NCBI RefSeq assembly: GCF_900543425.1
Contig: NZ_UQRQ01000004.1
Span: 1-64,000, forward strand
Source: an uncultured Sanguibacteroides sp.
Lineage (GTDB): Bacteria > Bacteroidota > Bacteroidia > Bacteroidales > Marinifilaceae
Reading direction: 5' to 3'
DNA: 64,000 nucleotides
Part shown: one piece after another, positions 26,210 through 34,622 of the stretch
How positions within the stretch are numbered: position 1 is the stretch's first letter
How the letters are laid out: each line of letters opens with the position of its first letter
Program-made: the position numbers and the translations under genes
Notes under the pieces: generated by a model
What the model was told of the DNA's origin: nothing
Databases searched by the model: none
Seen by the model: only the letters and a program-made list of their open reading frames with translations

Positions 26210-27543
26210 ACACGAAAAGAGAACAAATTTTGAAGCTCGTAGGGGAATACTACTTAGAGGAGTTTAAGGAGAAAGAGACTGAATTTAAGGAAGGGGACAG
26301 GATCGGTTACGGGGGACGTTATTTCGATCAGGATGAATTGGAGAATTTAGTGAATGCCTCCCTGGATTTCTGGTTGACGACCGGACGTTACGCTTCGGAA
26401 TTCGAACGGGAATTTGCCCAATTCCTGGGTGTGAAATATTGCTCTTTAACCAATTCCGGATCTTCTGCCAATTTGTTGGCTTTTATGACCTTGACTTCTC
26501 CGAAATTAAAGGAGAGGCAGATCAAAAGGGGAGATGAGGTGATAACGGTTGCAGCCGGTTTTCCGACGACGGTAACCCCTTTTATCATTTATGGGGCTGT
26601 ACCTGTTTTCGTGGATATCGTTTTGCCCACGTATAATATAGATGTGACGTTGCTCGAGCAGGCCTGTTCACCGAAAACGAAAGCGGTGATGGTGGCTCAT
26701 ACGTTGGGTAATCCTTTTGACTTGAAAGCGGTAAAAGATTTTTGTGACCGCCATCAACTGTGGCTGATCGAAGATAATTGCGATGCTTTGGGTTCCCAAT
26801 ACCGGATGAACGGAGAGTGGAGATACACGGGAACCATAGGAGATATTGGTACTTCCAGTTTTTATCCGCCTCACCACATCACGATGGGAGAAGGTGGTGC
26901 CGTGTATACCAATAATTTGTTACTGCATCGGATTGTAAATTCGTTCCGGGATTGGGGAAGGGATTGTTGGTGTGATTCGGGAAAAGATAATACCTGCGGT
27001 ATACGTTTTACCCAGCAGTTCGGGGAGTTACCCCTCGGCTATGACCATAAGTACGTCTATTCGCATTTCGGCTATAATCTGAAAGTCACGGATATGCAGG
27101 CTGCAATAGGATGTGCGCAATTGAAAAAGATCCCGGCTATCGTGGAGGCCAGGAAACAAAATTGGAATTACCTGAGGGAGGGGTTGAGAGGCTTGGAGGA
27201 TCGGTTGATTTTTGCGGAACCTACCGGGAATTCAGATCCCAGTTGGTTCGGTTTTTTGATTTTTGTGAAAGAAGATGCCGGTTTTACCCGAAACGATCTG
27301 GTTCACCATCTTGAAAAGCATCGTATTCAAACCCGGATGTTGTTTGCCGGGAATTTGATCAAACATCCTTGTTTTGACGAGATGCGTAAGAGCGGAGAGG
27401 GTTTCCGGGTTATCGGAGAGTTGAAAAATACGGATTTGGTGATGATGAACTCTTTATGGATAGGAGTTTATCCCGGAATGAAAAAGCCTATGCTCGATTA
27501 TATGATAAAGGAAATTAAAGCGTTCTGTCATGAACACGAGTAA
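26206..27543 (+). CDS. rfbH: CDP-6-deoxy-4-hexulose 3-dehydrase (E1)
   Basis: This 445-residue PMP/[2Fe-2S] enzyme removes the 3-hydroxyl of CDP-4-keto-6-deoxyglucose. It belongs to the DegT/aminotransferase fold but has His in place of the PLP-binding lysine (H223-H224 in SFYPPHHITMGEGG), the hallmark of E1/AscC/RfbH. The cluster ligands match the family pattern: a Cys in EDNCDAL and C-x-C-x7-C in the DCWCDSGKDNTCG stretch. E1 needs an NADH-dependent iron-sulfur reductase (E3, RfbI/AscD), which is not encoded in this window. Confidence 0.95.
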   Translation: MNTKREQILKLVGEYYLEEFKEKETEFKEGDRIGYGGRYFDQDELENLVNASLDFWLTTGRYASEFEREFAQFLGVKYCSLTNSGSSANLLAFMTLTSPKLKERQIKRGDEVITVAAGFPTTVTPFIIYGAVPVFVDIVLPTYNIDVTLLEQACSPKTKAVMVAHTLGNPFDLKAVKDFCDRHQLWLIEDNCDALGSQYRMNGEWRYTGTIGDIGTSSFYPPHHITMGEGGAVYTNNLLLHRIVNSFRDWGRDCWCDSGKDNTCGIRFTQQFGELPLGYDHKYVYSHFGYNLKVTDMQAAIGCAQLKKIPAIVEARKQNWNYLREGLRGLEDRLIFAEPTGNSDPSWFGFLIFVKEDAGFTRNDLVHHLEKHRIQTRMLFAGNLIKHPCFDEMRKSGEGFRVIGELKNTDLVMMNSLWIGVYPGMKKPMLDYMIKEIKAFCHEHE

Positions 27544-28423
27544 AACGATTCTATTAACAGGTTCGAATGGTTTTATCGGAAAGAATATAAAGGAGAGTTT
27601 CCTTTCTGAACGGTATCGTTTGTTGACACCTTCGAGTAAGGAATTGAATCTTATACATGAAGAGGAGGTGGACGACTATTTTCGTCGTCATTCGGTAGAT
27701 GTAGTAATTCATGCCGCCGGTCAGCCGGGACACCGGAATGCGGCTTCCCGGGAAGGGTTGTTTTATAACAATACCCGGATGTTTTTTAATCTGGAACGGC
27801 ACGGGAAGGAGTATGAAAAAATGATTGTATTAGGTTCCGGTGCTATTTATGATATGAGGCATTATCGTCCCAAGATGAGGGAAGAGGAGTACGGACAATA
27901 TATTCCGGCGGATGAGCATGGTTTTTCCAAATACGTCTGTGGGAAGTGCATTGAAAAAAGTTCGAATATATACGATTTACGTATTTTTGGAATCTTTGGA
28001 AAGTATGAAGATTATGCCATTCGTTTTATTTCGAATGCCATTTGTAAGACATTATTTGATTTGCCGATCACGATAAAGCAAGACCGGAATTTCGATTATA
28101 TTTTCGTAGAGGATTTGATGGTTGTATTGGAACATTTTATAGAAGCAGAACCCAAGTACAAGGCTTATAATGTTACTCCGGTTTCTTCGGTTTCTCTTTA
28201 TGATTTGGCTCTGATGGTGAGACATATTTCGGGGAAAGATTTACCTGTCGTTGTTGCCAGAGAGGGGAAGGGCTCGGAATATAGCGGTTCTAATGCCCGA
28301 TTGCTGGAAGAGATTCCCGGTTTGGAATTTATGCCTTTAGAGCAAGCCGTTACGCTGTTATATCGTTGGTACGTCGAAAATAAAGCCCATATAAACAAAG
28401 ATTTATTGTTAGTGGATAAATGA
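27530..28423 (+). CDS. NAD(P)-dependent sugar dehydratase/epimerase/reductase
   Basis: This 297-residue extended short-chain dehydrogenase has a GSNGFIG nucleotide-binding motif near residues 11-17 and YVCGK as the Y-x3-K pair. In position and length it corresponds to RfbJ (CDP-abequose synthase) of Salmonella, which reduces the 4-keto group. With a ThDP enzyme directly after it, it could instead act like YerF, which reduces the two-carbon branch of yersiniose. Sequence reading alone does not decide between these. It overlaps rfbH by 14 bases and the next gene by four. Confidence 0.8.
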   Translation: MNTSKTILLTGSNGFIGKNIKESFLSERYRLLTPSSKELNLIHEEEVDDYFRRHSVDVVIHAAGQPGHRNAASREGLFYNNTRMFFNLERHGKEYEKMIVLGSGAIYDMRHYRPKMREEEYGQYIPADEHGFSKYVCGKCIEKSSNIYDLRIFGIFGKYEDYAIRFISNAICKTLFDLPITIKQDRNFDYIFVEDLMVVLEHFIEAEPKYKAYNVTPVSSVSLYDLALMVRHISGKDLPVVVAREGKGSEYSGSNARLLEEIPGLEFMPLEQAVTLLYRWYVENKAHINKDLLLVDK

Positions 28424-30207
28424 TGAGAGTAAGTGATTATATCTTTAAGCGATTGGTTGAAAAATACCAGGTAGAACACGTGTTTATGATTACGGGAGGT
28501 GGTGCGATGCACTTGAATGATGCTATTGGGCGTTGTGAAGGGTTGAAATATACCTGTAATCATCATGAACAAGCCTGTGCTATTGCGGCTGAAGCTTATG
28601 CCCGTTCTACGGGTAAGCTGGCCGTGGTTAATGTGACGACGGGTCCCGGCGGATTAAATACGTTGACCGGGCTTATGGGACAATGGACGGATTCTGTTCC
28701 CGTTTTATATATTTCCGGTCAGGTGAAACAACAGACAACCATTACCCGTTACCCTGAGTTAAAACTTCGTCAATTAGGGGATCAGGAAGTGGATATCATC
28801 GAAGTGGTAAAACCGCTCACGAAGTTTGCCAAACAGATAACTTCTTTGGATGAGGTGAAGAGTGCCGTGGATGAAGCGGTGGATAAGGCTCTCTCTGGGC
28901 GTCCCGGTCCGGTCTGGTTAGATGTACCCATGGATATTCAAGGGATGATTATGGACGAAAAGATTCAAAAAGGGTATTGTCCTTCTTCGGTAGAAAGAGA
29001 AGAGCCGGATCTTACTCTCTTTTTTGAGTGGTTGGAGAAGGCCGAGCGTCCGGTGTTTGTGGCCGGACACGGTATAAAAATAGCTAAGGCTGCGGAACGT
29101 TTCCGGATTTTGGCGGAAAAATTCCGGATACCCGTTCTCACGACATTTAACGGGATGGATATTCTGGAAGAGGAGGATCCTAACTACATCGGTCGGATCG
29201 GAACGTTGGGTTCGAGGGCCGGTAATTTCGCTCTTCAAAATGCTGATTTGGTCATAACAATCGGTTCCAGAAACAATATCCGTCAGGTAAGTTATAATTG
29301 GGAGTATTACGTGCGTGCGGGCAGACATGTGGTTGTGGATATCGATCCCGAAGAACTTTGTAAACCGACGGTTCGGGTGGATATGGGAATATGTGCCGAT
29401 GCCGGATGGTTTATAGACCGATTACAGACGTATGCTCTCCGGCGTTCCTGGCCGGACTGGTTGGCTTGGTGCCAGGTAAGGAAAAAACGTTACCCCACGG
29501 TATTGGAAGAGTACGGGCATATCGGAGAGAGAGTTCAGCCTTACTATTTTATGAGAGAATTGACTCGTCGTTTATCTGATAAATCGACTGTTGTTGCCGG
29601 AAACGGTACCGCGTGTGTAGTGCTTTTTCAGGCGGGAGAAGTAAAGAAAGGACAGCAATACATATGGAATTCCGGTTGTGCCTCCATGGGATACGATTTG
29701 CCCGCTGCAATAGGGGCAGCAGTAGCTCATCCCGAGCGGCAGATCATATGCTTGGCCGGGGACGGCAGTCTGATGATGAACTTACAGGAGATGGCGACGA
29801 TGGCCTATTATAAATTGCCGATTAAATTAATTATACTGGATAACCACGGATATATATCTATCAAACAGACTCAGGATAATTTTTTTGCAGGACAATATAT
29901 CGGTTGCAATGGGGATAGTGGGGTCGGTTTTCCTGATTTTGTTAAACTCGGAACCGCTTTTGGTATAAAAACGCTTTCCATATCTTCTCATGAGGAGATG
30001 GAGCGGGTATTACCCGAATTATTGAGAGACAATATGCCGATGGTGTGTGTTGTCGATCTGTTGGATGATTATAAGTTTATACCGAAAACCTCGTCCGAGA
30101 GGAGAGAGGACGGACGTATGGTTTCTAAACCGTTGGAAGACTTGTATCCTTTTCTTTCTCGGGAGGAATTTTTAGAAAATATGATTATAAAACCATTAAA
30201 TGAATAA
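28420..30207 (+). CDS. ThDP-dependent acetolactate synthase-like enzyme of sugar locus
   Basis: This 595-residue protein has the three-domain plan of acetolactate synthase and pyruvate decarboxylase relatives. The pyrimidine-binding domain carries the catalytic glutamate (E50 in NHHEQAC), a central domain lies at about 200-340, and the ThDP/Mg site is AGDGS (G447-D448-G449) with N475 in LDNHG. Its place after RfbF-G-H and a dehydrogenase suggests a YerE-like role: transfer of a two-carbon acetyl unit from pyruvate to C-4 of CDP-4-keto-3,6-dideoxyhexose. Branched-chain amino-acid biosynthesis is unlikely, because no regulatory subunit or ilv gene is nearby. It overlaps the upstream gene by four bases, and the aldolase gene starts two bases after it. 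Confidence 0.82.
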   Translation: MMRVSDYIFKRLVEKYQVEHVFMITGGGAMHLNDAIGRCEGLKYTCNHHEQACAIAAEAYARSTGKLAVVNVTTGPGGLNTLTGLMGQWTDSVPVLYISGQVKQQTTITRYPELKLRQLGDQEVDIIEVVKPLTKFAKQITSLDEVKSAVDEAVDKALSGRPGPVWLDVPMDIQGMIMDEKIQKGYCPSSVEREEPDLTLFFEWLEKAERPVFVAGHGIKIAKAAERFRILAEKFRIPVLTTFNGMDILEEEDPNYIGRIGTLGSRAGNFALQNADLVITIGSRNNIRQVSYNWEYYVRAGRHVVVDIDPEELCKPTVRVDMGICADAGWFIDRLQTYALRRSWPDWLAWCQVRKKRYPTVLEEYGHIGERVQPYYFMRELTRRLSDKSTVVAGNGTACVVLFQAGEVKKGQQYIWNSGCASMGYDLPAAIGAAVAHPERQIICLAGDGSLMMNLQEMATMAYYKLPIKLIILDNHGYISIKQTQDNFFAGQYIGCNGDSGVGFPDFVKLGTAFGIKTLSISSHEEMERVLPELLRDNMPMVCVVDLLDDYKFIPKTSSERREDGRMVSKPLEDLYPFLSREEFLENMIIKPLNE

Positions 30208-30209
30208 TT

Positions 30210-31022
30210 ATGAATGCTCTTGAACATAAGATGGTCGAAACATTGATCGACTTAAAAGAAAATTATCATGTGATTGGCATTAAGGCAGAGTTTGAGGCAG
30301 AAGGGACACGTATGGAAGAGGCTCTGCGTTTAAAAGAAGTAGTAACCAAAGCCGGATTGGATCTGACGATAAAAATCGGAGGAGGAGAGGCGATTAAGGA
30401 TATGTATGACGCTCGTGCTATTGGGGTAAAGCGTATTGTGGCTCCCATGATCGAGACTCCCTATGCCTTGAAGAAGTTTCTTCATGCTACTCGCTTGGTT
30501 TTCCCTGACGAGGAGTGGAATGATGTGGATTTTCTGGTGAATATCGAAACGATCGACGGGTATAAGAATTTTGATAGAATGCTTGAATTACCCAATATCG
30601 GAGATTTGAAAGGTATCGTATTGGGCCGGGTAGATATGACCGGATCCATGGGTATGACCCGGGAAGATATTAACTCGGAAGAGATTTTCAAAATTGCCAA
30701 TGATTTATGTAAAAGGGCTGAAAAAGCCGGGATGGAGTGTGTTATAGGCGGAGGGGTATCTGCGGCATCCATACCGTTTTTTAATCGTTTACCCCAGGGA
30801 ACTCTTCATGGATATGAAACTCGTAAGGTTATTTTTGCTTGTCCGGAAGCCTTGGGAAAAGAGTCGGATAAGGGAATATTGAAAGCCGTAGGCTTTGAAT
30901 TGATGTGGTTGAAAAATAAACGTCACTTCTATCAAAGTATATATGAAGAAGATGCTAATCGCATCGTAATGCTTGAGGCTCGTTATAAAAAATTAATCGA
31001 AGAAGCCGGTGGGAATTATTAA
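30210..31022 (+). CDS. HpcH/HpaI-type aldolase
   Basis: This 270-residue protein has the TIM-barrel pattern of the HpcH/HpaI / citrate-lyase-beta family. Metal-ligand candidates are the glutamate in NIETIDGY and the aspartate in LGRVDMTGSMG, together with the MIETPYAL strand. Members make or break C-C bonds with pyruvate or acetyl-type enolates. Its substrate is not evident. Lying between the ThDP enzyme and a HAD phosphatase, it could extend a sugar or a small aldehyde with pyruvate, whose phosphate is then removed. It overlaps the HAD gene by 14 bases, which suggests tightly coupled expression. Confidence 0.75.
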   Translation: MNALEHKMVETLIDLKENYHVIGIKAEFEAEGTRMEEALRLKEVVTKAGLDLTIKIGGGEAIKDMYDARAIGVKRIVAPMIETPYALKKFLHATRLVFPDEEWNDVDFLVNIETIDGYKNFDRMLELPNIGDLKGIVLGRVDMTGSMGMTREDINSEEIFKIANDLCKRAEKAGMECVIGGGVSAASIPFFNRLPQGTLHGYETRKVIFACPEALGKESDKGILKAVGFELMWLKNKRHFYQSIYEEDANRIVMLEARYKKLIEEAGGNY

Positions 31023-31800
31023 AGGTGAAAATGAATTAAGTGTAACAACACTCGCTTTTGATCTGGATGGAACTTTGTATAATGGGGATAAGGCTATTGA
31101 AGGAGCTCCGGAAGTTTTGAAAAAATTGAAAAACAAAGGGTATCGCTTATTATACCTTACCAATAATTCTTCCAAGAACGAAATCGAGTTAAAAAATAAA
31201 TTAGTACGGTTAGGCTATGAGGCTGAAGAAGAGGAGATTTTTTCTTCTTTGACAGTAACCGTTGATTTTGTATGCAGAGAAGGATATAAGAATGTTTATT
31301 GTTTGGGGACTGCCGGATTGAAACGTGAGCTGGGAAAAGTGTGTAATGTGGTCGAATACTCCGAAAGGGAAAATTACGAAGTGGAGGCTGTCGTTTTAGG
31401 ACTGGATGTAAGTATCGATTACAGCAGGCTGGCAGAGGCTCTGGAAATGATAGACCGGAATCCGGTAGCTAAGTTAATCGCTTGTAATTTGGATAAGAAT
31501 TATCCCGTCGGCGGGGGCATAAGATATCCGGGGTGCGGGGCTGTTGTACGTGCGATGGAGGTGGCTTGTGAACGGGAGGTGGATGTGGTGATAGGTAAAC
31601 CTAACACCTATATGCTGTCTATGGTGTCCGGGAGATTTCGGTTAAACCCTCGGGAGATAGCCTTGATAGGAGACTCGTATGAATCTGATATCCGGATGGC
31701 CCAGGATTTCGGTTGCTCCTCTTTTTTGATTTCGACCGATTTAAAAAGGAGTTGTACGAATGTATTGACGGATATAGAGGAGTTATTATTGTTTTTTTAG
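31009..31800 (+). CDS. HAD-IIA family hydrolase (NagD-like)
   Basis: This is a 263-residue phosphatase of the NagD-like HAD group. Motif I is FDLDGTLYNG near residue 18, motif II is YLTNNSSK, motif III is the lysine in IGKPNTYML, and motif IV is IGDSYESDI. The large type IIA cap lies between motifs II and III. The start used is a GTG inside the end of the aldolase gene, and no later ATG fits motif I. It probably dephosphorylates an intermediate of the sugar pathway, perhaps the aldolase product. This is inferred from coupling only. Confidence 0.85.
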   Translation: MGIIKGENELSVTTLAFDLDGTLYNGDKAIEGAPEVLKKLKNKGYRLLYLTNNSSKNEIELKNKLVRLGYEAEEEEIFSSLTVTVDFVCREGYKNVYCLGTAGLKRELGKVCNVVEYSERENYEVEAVVLGLDVSIDYSRLAEALEMIDRNPVAKLIACNLDKNYPVGGGIRYPGCGAVVRAMEVACEREVDVVIGKPNTYMLSMVSGRFRLNPREIALIGDSYESDIRMAQDFGCSSFLISTDLKRSCTNVLTDIEELLLFF

Positions 31801-31812
31801 ACACGAATCGAG

Positions 31813-32751
31813 ATGGAAAAATTATTATCTCTTTGTATTCCTACTTATAACAGGTGTGAAATATTGGATACGGTACTTTCTCACATTGTACGCGATAAGG
31901 AGTTTGACGAACGGGTTGAGGTAGTCGTTTCGGATAATTGTTCTACGGATGCCACTCCTGAAATCGTGAAAAAGTACTCCTCTTTGTACACGAATGTTGT
32001 GTACCACAGAAATCCGGAGAATATTCGCGATGCCAATTTTGAGTTGGTTTTGTCTTTGGGAACGGGAAAATACGTGAAGTTATTGAATGATTATTCCATA
32101 TTGAAAGCGGGTACACTCGGTTATTTGCTGGAAAGGATAGAAAAACACAAAGAGTCCGGAGAGAATTTATTCTTTTATACGCGGGTTTCAAGACCGGAGT
32201 TTAACGAGGCGATATGTTATTCCCTGAATGATTTTGTGGAGAAAGTCTCTTTCTGGTCGACTTGGATTGGGCATTTCGGTACGTGGAAAGAACGTTTTGA
32301 TGCCCTGCCCGACAAGGAACGTTGCAGATCCTTACAGCTGAGCCAAATGGATTGGACGTTGAGAATCGTGAATGAAAAGAGTCCTACCGTGGTCTATCGG
32401 GAAAACCTTTACGAAACCCTTCCGCCCAGTAAAAAAGGAGGATATAATTTTTTTAAGATTTTTGTGGAGAACTATTTGGGTATTTATCAAGAGTATCTCC
32501 GGAGCGGGGCTTTGTCCTCCAACGTATTTAAACAAGAGAAACGTAAACTTTTTAAAAGGCATCTTTATCTTTGGCTTAAACGTATCTATATCAAAGATAG
32601 GGAGATGTACTGTTTTGAAACGAAAGGAACTTTTCGCATTATTTTTAAACATTATTGGAGTTGCCCCTATTTATATATTAACTTTGTGAAACTATTTCTG
32701 TATGGATTAGTATATCCTTTAAAAAGGGTATTTGTGAAAAAGAAGGGATAA
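31813..32751 (+). CDS. Glycosyltransferase family 2
   Basis: This 312-residue GT-A fold transferase opens with LSLCIPTYNRCEILDTVL and the nucleotide-binding VVSDNCSTDATPEIV. In place of the usual DxD it has LNDYS, so the metal site is somewhat unusual. The C-terminal 60 residues are basic and aromatic, consistent with membrane-surface association. It would add a sugar to a surface-glycan intermediate at the cytosolic face. It follows the HAD gene by 12 bases, in the same operon. Confidence 0.85.
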   Translation: MEKLLSLCIPTYNRCEILDTVLSHIVRDKEFDERVEVVVSDNCSTDATPEIVKKYSSLYTNVVYHRNPENIRDANFELVLSLGTGKYVKLLNDYSILKAGTLGYLLERIEKHKESGENLFFYTRVSRPEFNEAICYSLNDFVEKVSFWSTWIGHFGTWKERFDALPDKERCRSLQLSQMDWTLRIVNEKSPTVVYRENLYETLPPSKKGGYNFFKIFVENYLGIYQEYLRSGALSSNVFKQEKRKLFKRHLYLWLKRIYIKDREMYCFETKGTFRIIFKHYWSCPYLYINFVKLFLYGLVYPLKRVFVKKKG

Positions 32752-32761
32752 AGAATTGTTT

Positions 32762-33718
32762 ATGAAAAATATTATTATTAGAATGCCTAACTTTATTGGG
32801 GATTCAATAAATACACTTCCTGCGATAGACTTGTTAAAACAGGAGTATCCGGATTCGCGGATAACCTTGTTAGGCCTTTCTTTTATTAAAGATATATTTG
32901 AACATGATCCCCGAATTGATGATTTTATTTGTTTTGAGAAAGGAAGAAAAAATTACCTGACTTTTATCAAACGGATTCATCAGGGAAAATACGATTTGGG
33001 CATCTTATTCACGAATACATTTATCTCTGTTTTTATATTTAAATTGGCTCTCGTGAAATGTGTTATAGGATGCAAGAATGAAGGAAGAGGTTTTTTATTG
33101 GATTTTAAGATGCCATTGAATCGTAACGTGCATTATATCAATCGATATGCCATGCTCGTGAATAAATATTTCAACAATAAATATGTCTATCTTCCACCCT
33201 TAAAATTATTCTATAAACAGGGAGAGACGTTTCATTTCCCGAACGATAAACGGGTAATAGGTTTGTACTTGGGAGGTATAAATAAAAAATTTAGAAGATA
33301 TCCGGAAAACTTATCGCTTGAGTTATTAAAACTATTGAACGGCTATAATCTTGTTTTGATAGGAGACCGTAACGATGCGATGACTCACGCTTCCTATTTG
33401 AAACGGGTGAAATTGGATAGTGTCGTTGACCTGACCGGAAAAACTTCCGTGGGGGAATTTATTACTACAATAGCCAATCTGGACGTGTTGGTTACTATCG
33501 ATTCTTCTGCCATGCATATTGCCGCGGCTGTTCATACTAAGTTTGTGGCTCTTCTGGGGCTCTCTACAAGTCCTACTTCGACGATTATTCCCAAGGTCGA
33601 TTTCGGCATTGCCTTAAAGGTGGAAAACAATATGATCAACGAGGAAGATTATATTCGGAATATAACACCACAAATGATTGCGGATCGTGTCGGATTATTG
33701 CTTAATCGGGAAAATTGA
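32762..33718 (+). CDS. Glycosyltransferase family 9 (heptosyltransferase-like)
   Basis: About 318 residues from the ATG at 32762; a TTG two codons earlier is less likely. The N-terminus MPNFIGDSINTLPAIDLLK is the GT9 signature of ADP-heptose:LPS heptosyltransferases and relatives. The C-terminal half has the family's GGINKKFRRYP and DSSAMHIAAAV motifs. It probably acts on LPS core or a related glycolipid. Its last 17 bases overlap the 3' end of the convergent gene on the minus strand. Confidence 0.87.
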   Translation: MKNIIIRMPNFIGDSINTLPAIDLLKQEYPDSRITLLGLSFIKDIFEHDPRIDDFICFEKGRKNYLTFIKRIHQGKYDLGILFTNTFISVFIFKLALVKCVIGCKNEGRGFLLDFKMPLNRNVHYINRYAMLVNKYFNNKYVYLPPLKLFYKQGETFHFPNDKRVIGLYLGGINKKFRRYPENLSLELLKLLNGYNLVLIGDRNDAMTHASYLKRVKLDSVVDLTGKTSVGEFITTIANLDVLVTIDSSAMHIAAAVHTKFVALLGLSTSPTSTIIPKVDFGIALKVENNMINEEDYIRNITPQMIADRVGLLLNREN

Positions 33719-34487
33719 TGTGATCTTTCCAAAAATTCAACTCTTTGTTCCAACGGTGGCAACCGAAAGGGAGTTCCTTTTGTGCAAATTGAAAACAGAT
33801 TCTCGGGAACAGATCAAACGAAAAATGTATTGCTTCTTGCCAGGTCGGTATCGAGAAATCTTTGTTTTTCGTCGCTTCCAAAGCCCAGAAGACATCTTCG
33901 TTAAATTGACTGCTTTCGCCGACACGGGAGAGATAGGTATGAATACGTGATTGCATCTCTATTGTTTTGCGATAACATGTATCTACTTTACGTAAAGAAA
34001 AACCTCCGTTTCCGACTTTGAAAAAACATTGTTGCCTGTGTTTTATACCTGTAAGGGAGTAGATGGCTCCCCGAAGTTTTAAAAAAAGATTCAGGGGGAA
34101 CTTTCGGTATTTCAATTTACATAACCAGGGAGCCCCGATGTAGTCGTAACCCCGTTGACACCATTGGGTAAGTTCATCCCTGAAAACAAAAGCATCCAAT
34201 TGATAAATTAAAATGTATTTTACTTGCAGGAATCGTTCGTAAAATTCGCATGAAAGCATTAAGCGATTATAGCCTGCTATACCGGCAAAATAGTGATCGT
34301 CGAAACTTTCAACTTCGAAGGTGTCGGGATACAGGTCTAACACTTCCGTTATATCCAGACTATCCGGCTTGATGATGACTTTAGGATACTCTTTTAATAC
34401 GTTAACCACTTGATTTAATGAGATAATCTCTGTACGATTCAGGTCTGTTTTGTAGACGGGTATGATGATTTTTACGAGTTCGTTCAT
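33702..34487 (-). CDS. DUF5672-type putative glycosyltransferase
   Basis: About 261 residues from the ATG at 34487, which gives MNELVKIIIPVYKTDL; an ATG nine codons earlier adds an unlikely leader. The central YILIYQLDAFVFRDEL (QxD-like) followed by GYDYIGAPW and later FKVGNGGFSLRKV is typical of DUF5672, a GT-A-like family in polysaccharide loci. It faces the sugar operon and overlaps its last gene by 17 bases at the 3' ends. Confidence 0.75.
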   Translation of the reverse strand: MNELVKIIIPVYKTDLNRTEIISLNQVVNVLKEYPKVIIKPDSLDITEVLDLYPDTFEVESFDDHYFAGIAGYNRLMLSCEFYERFLQVKYILIYQLDAFVFRDELTQWCQRGYDYIGAPWLCKLKYRKFPLNLFLKLRGAIYSLTGIKHRQQCFFKVGNGGFSLRKVDTCYRKTIEMQSRIHTYLSRVGESSQFNEDVFWALEATKNKDFSIPTWQEAIHFSFDLFPRICFQFAQKELPFGCHRWNKELNFWKDHINFPD

Positions 34488-34528
34488 CTGCACAACAATT
34501 GGATATCGGGGCAAAATATATCGTTATA

Positions 34529-34574
34529 AAATTAAAGGGGCCGCCCGCCGCATGCCGGGCGGCCCCTTTAATTT
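34529..34574. terminator. 19-bp perfect GC-rich inverted repeat
   Basis: AAATTAAAGGGGCCGCCCG and its exact complement CGGGCGGCCCCTTTAATTT flank an 8-base loop. It lies 48 bases after the frr stop and 41 bases before the DUF5672 gene, both on the minus strand, so it should terminate frr transcription. The AT ends supply U-rich tails in both directions. Confidence 0.85.
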
Positions 34575-34622
34575 GAGTATAAATATTTCCTTTTCGGGCA
34601 TAAAACCTGTCGGGGTGCCGAA

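Noticed and set aside
28420..30207. Reading the ThDP enzyme as the large subunit of the housekeeping acetolactate synthase
   Set aside because: No small subunit or other branched-chain amino-acid gene is near, and the gene is translationally coupled to sugar-nucleotide genes. A special sugar role is more likely.
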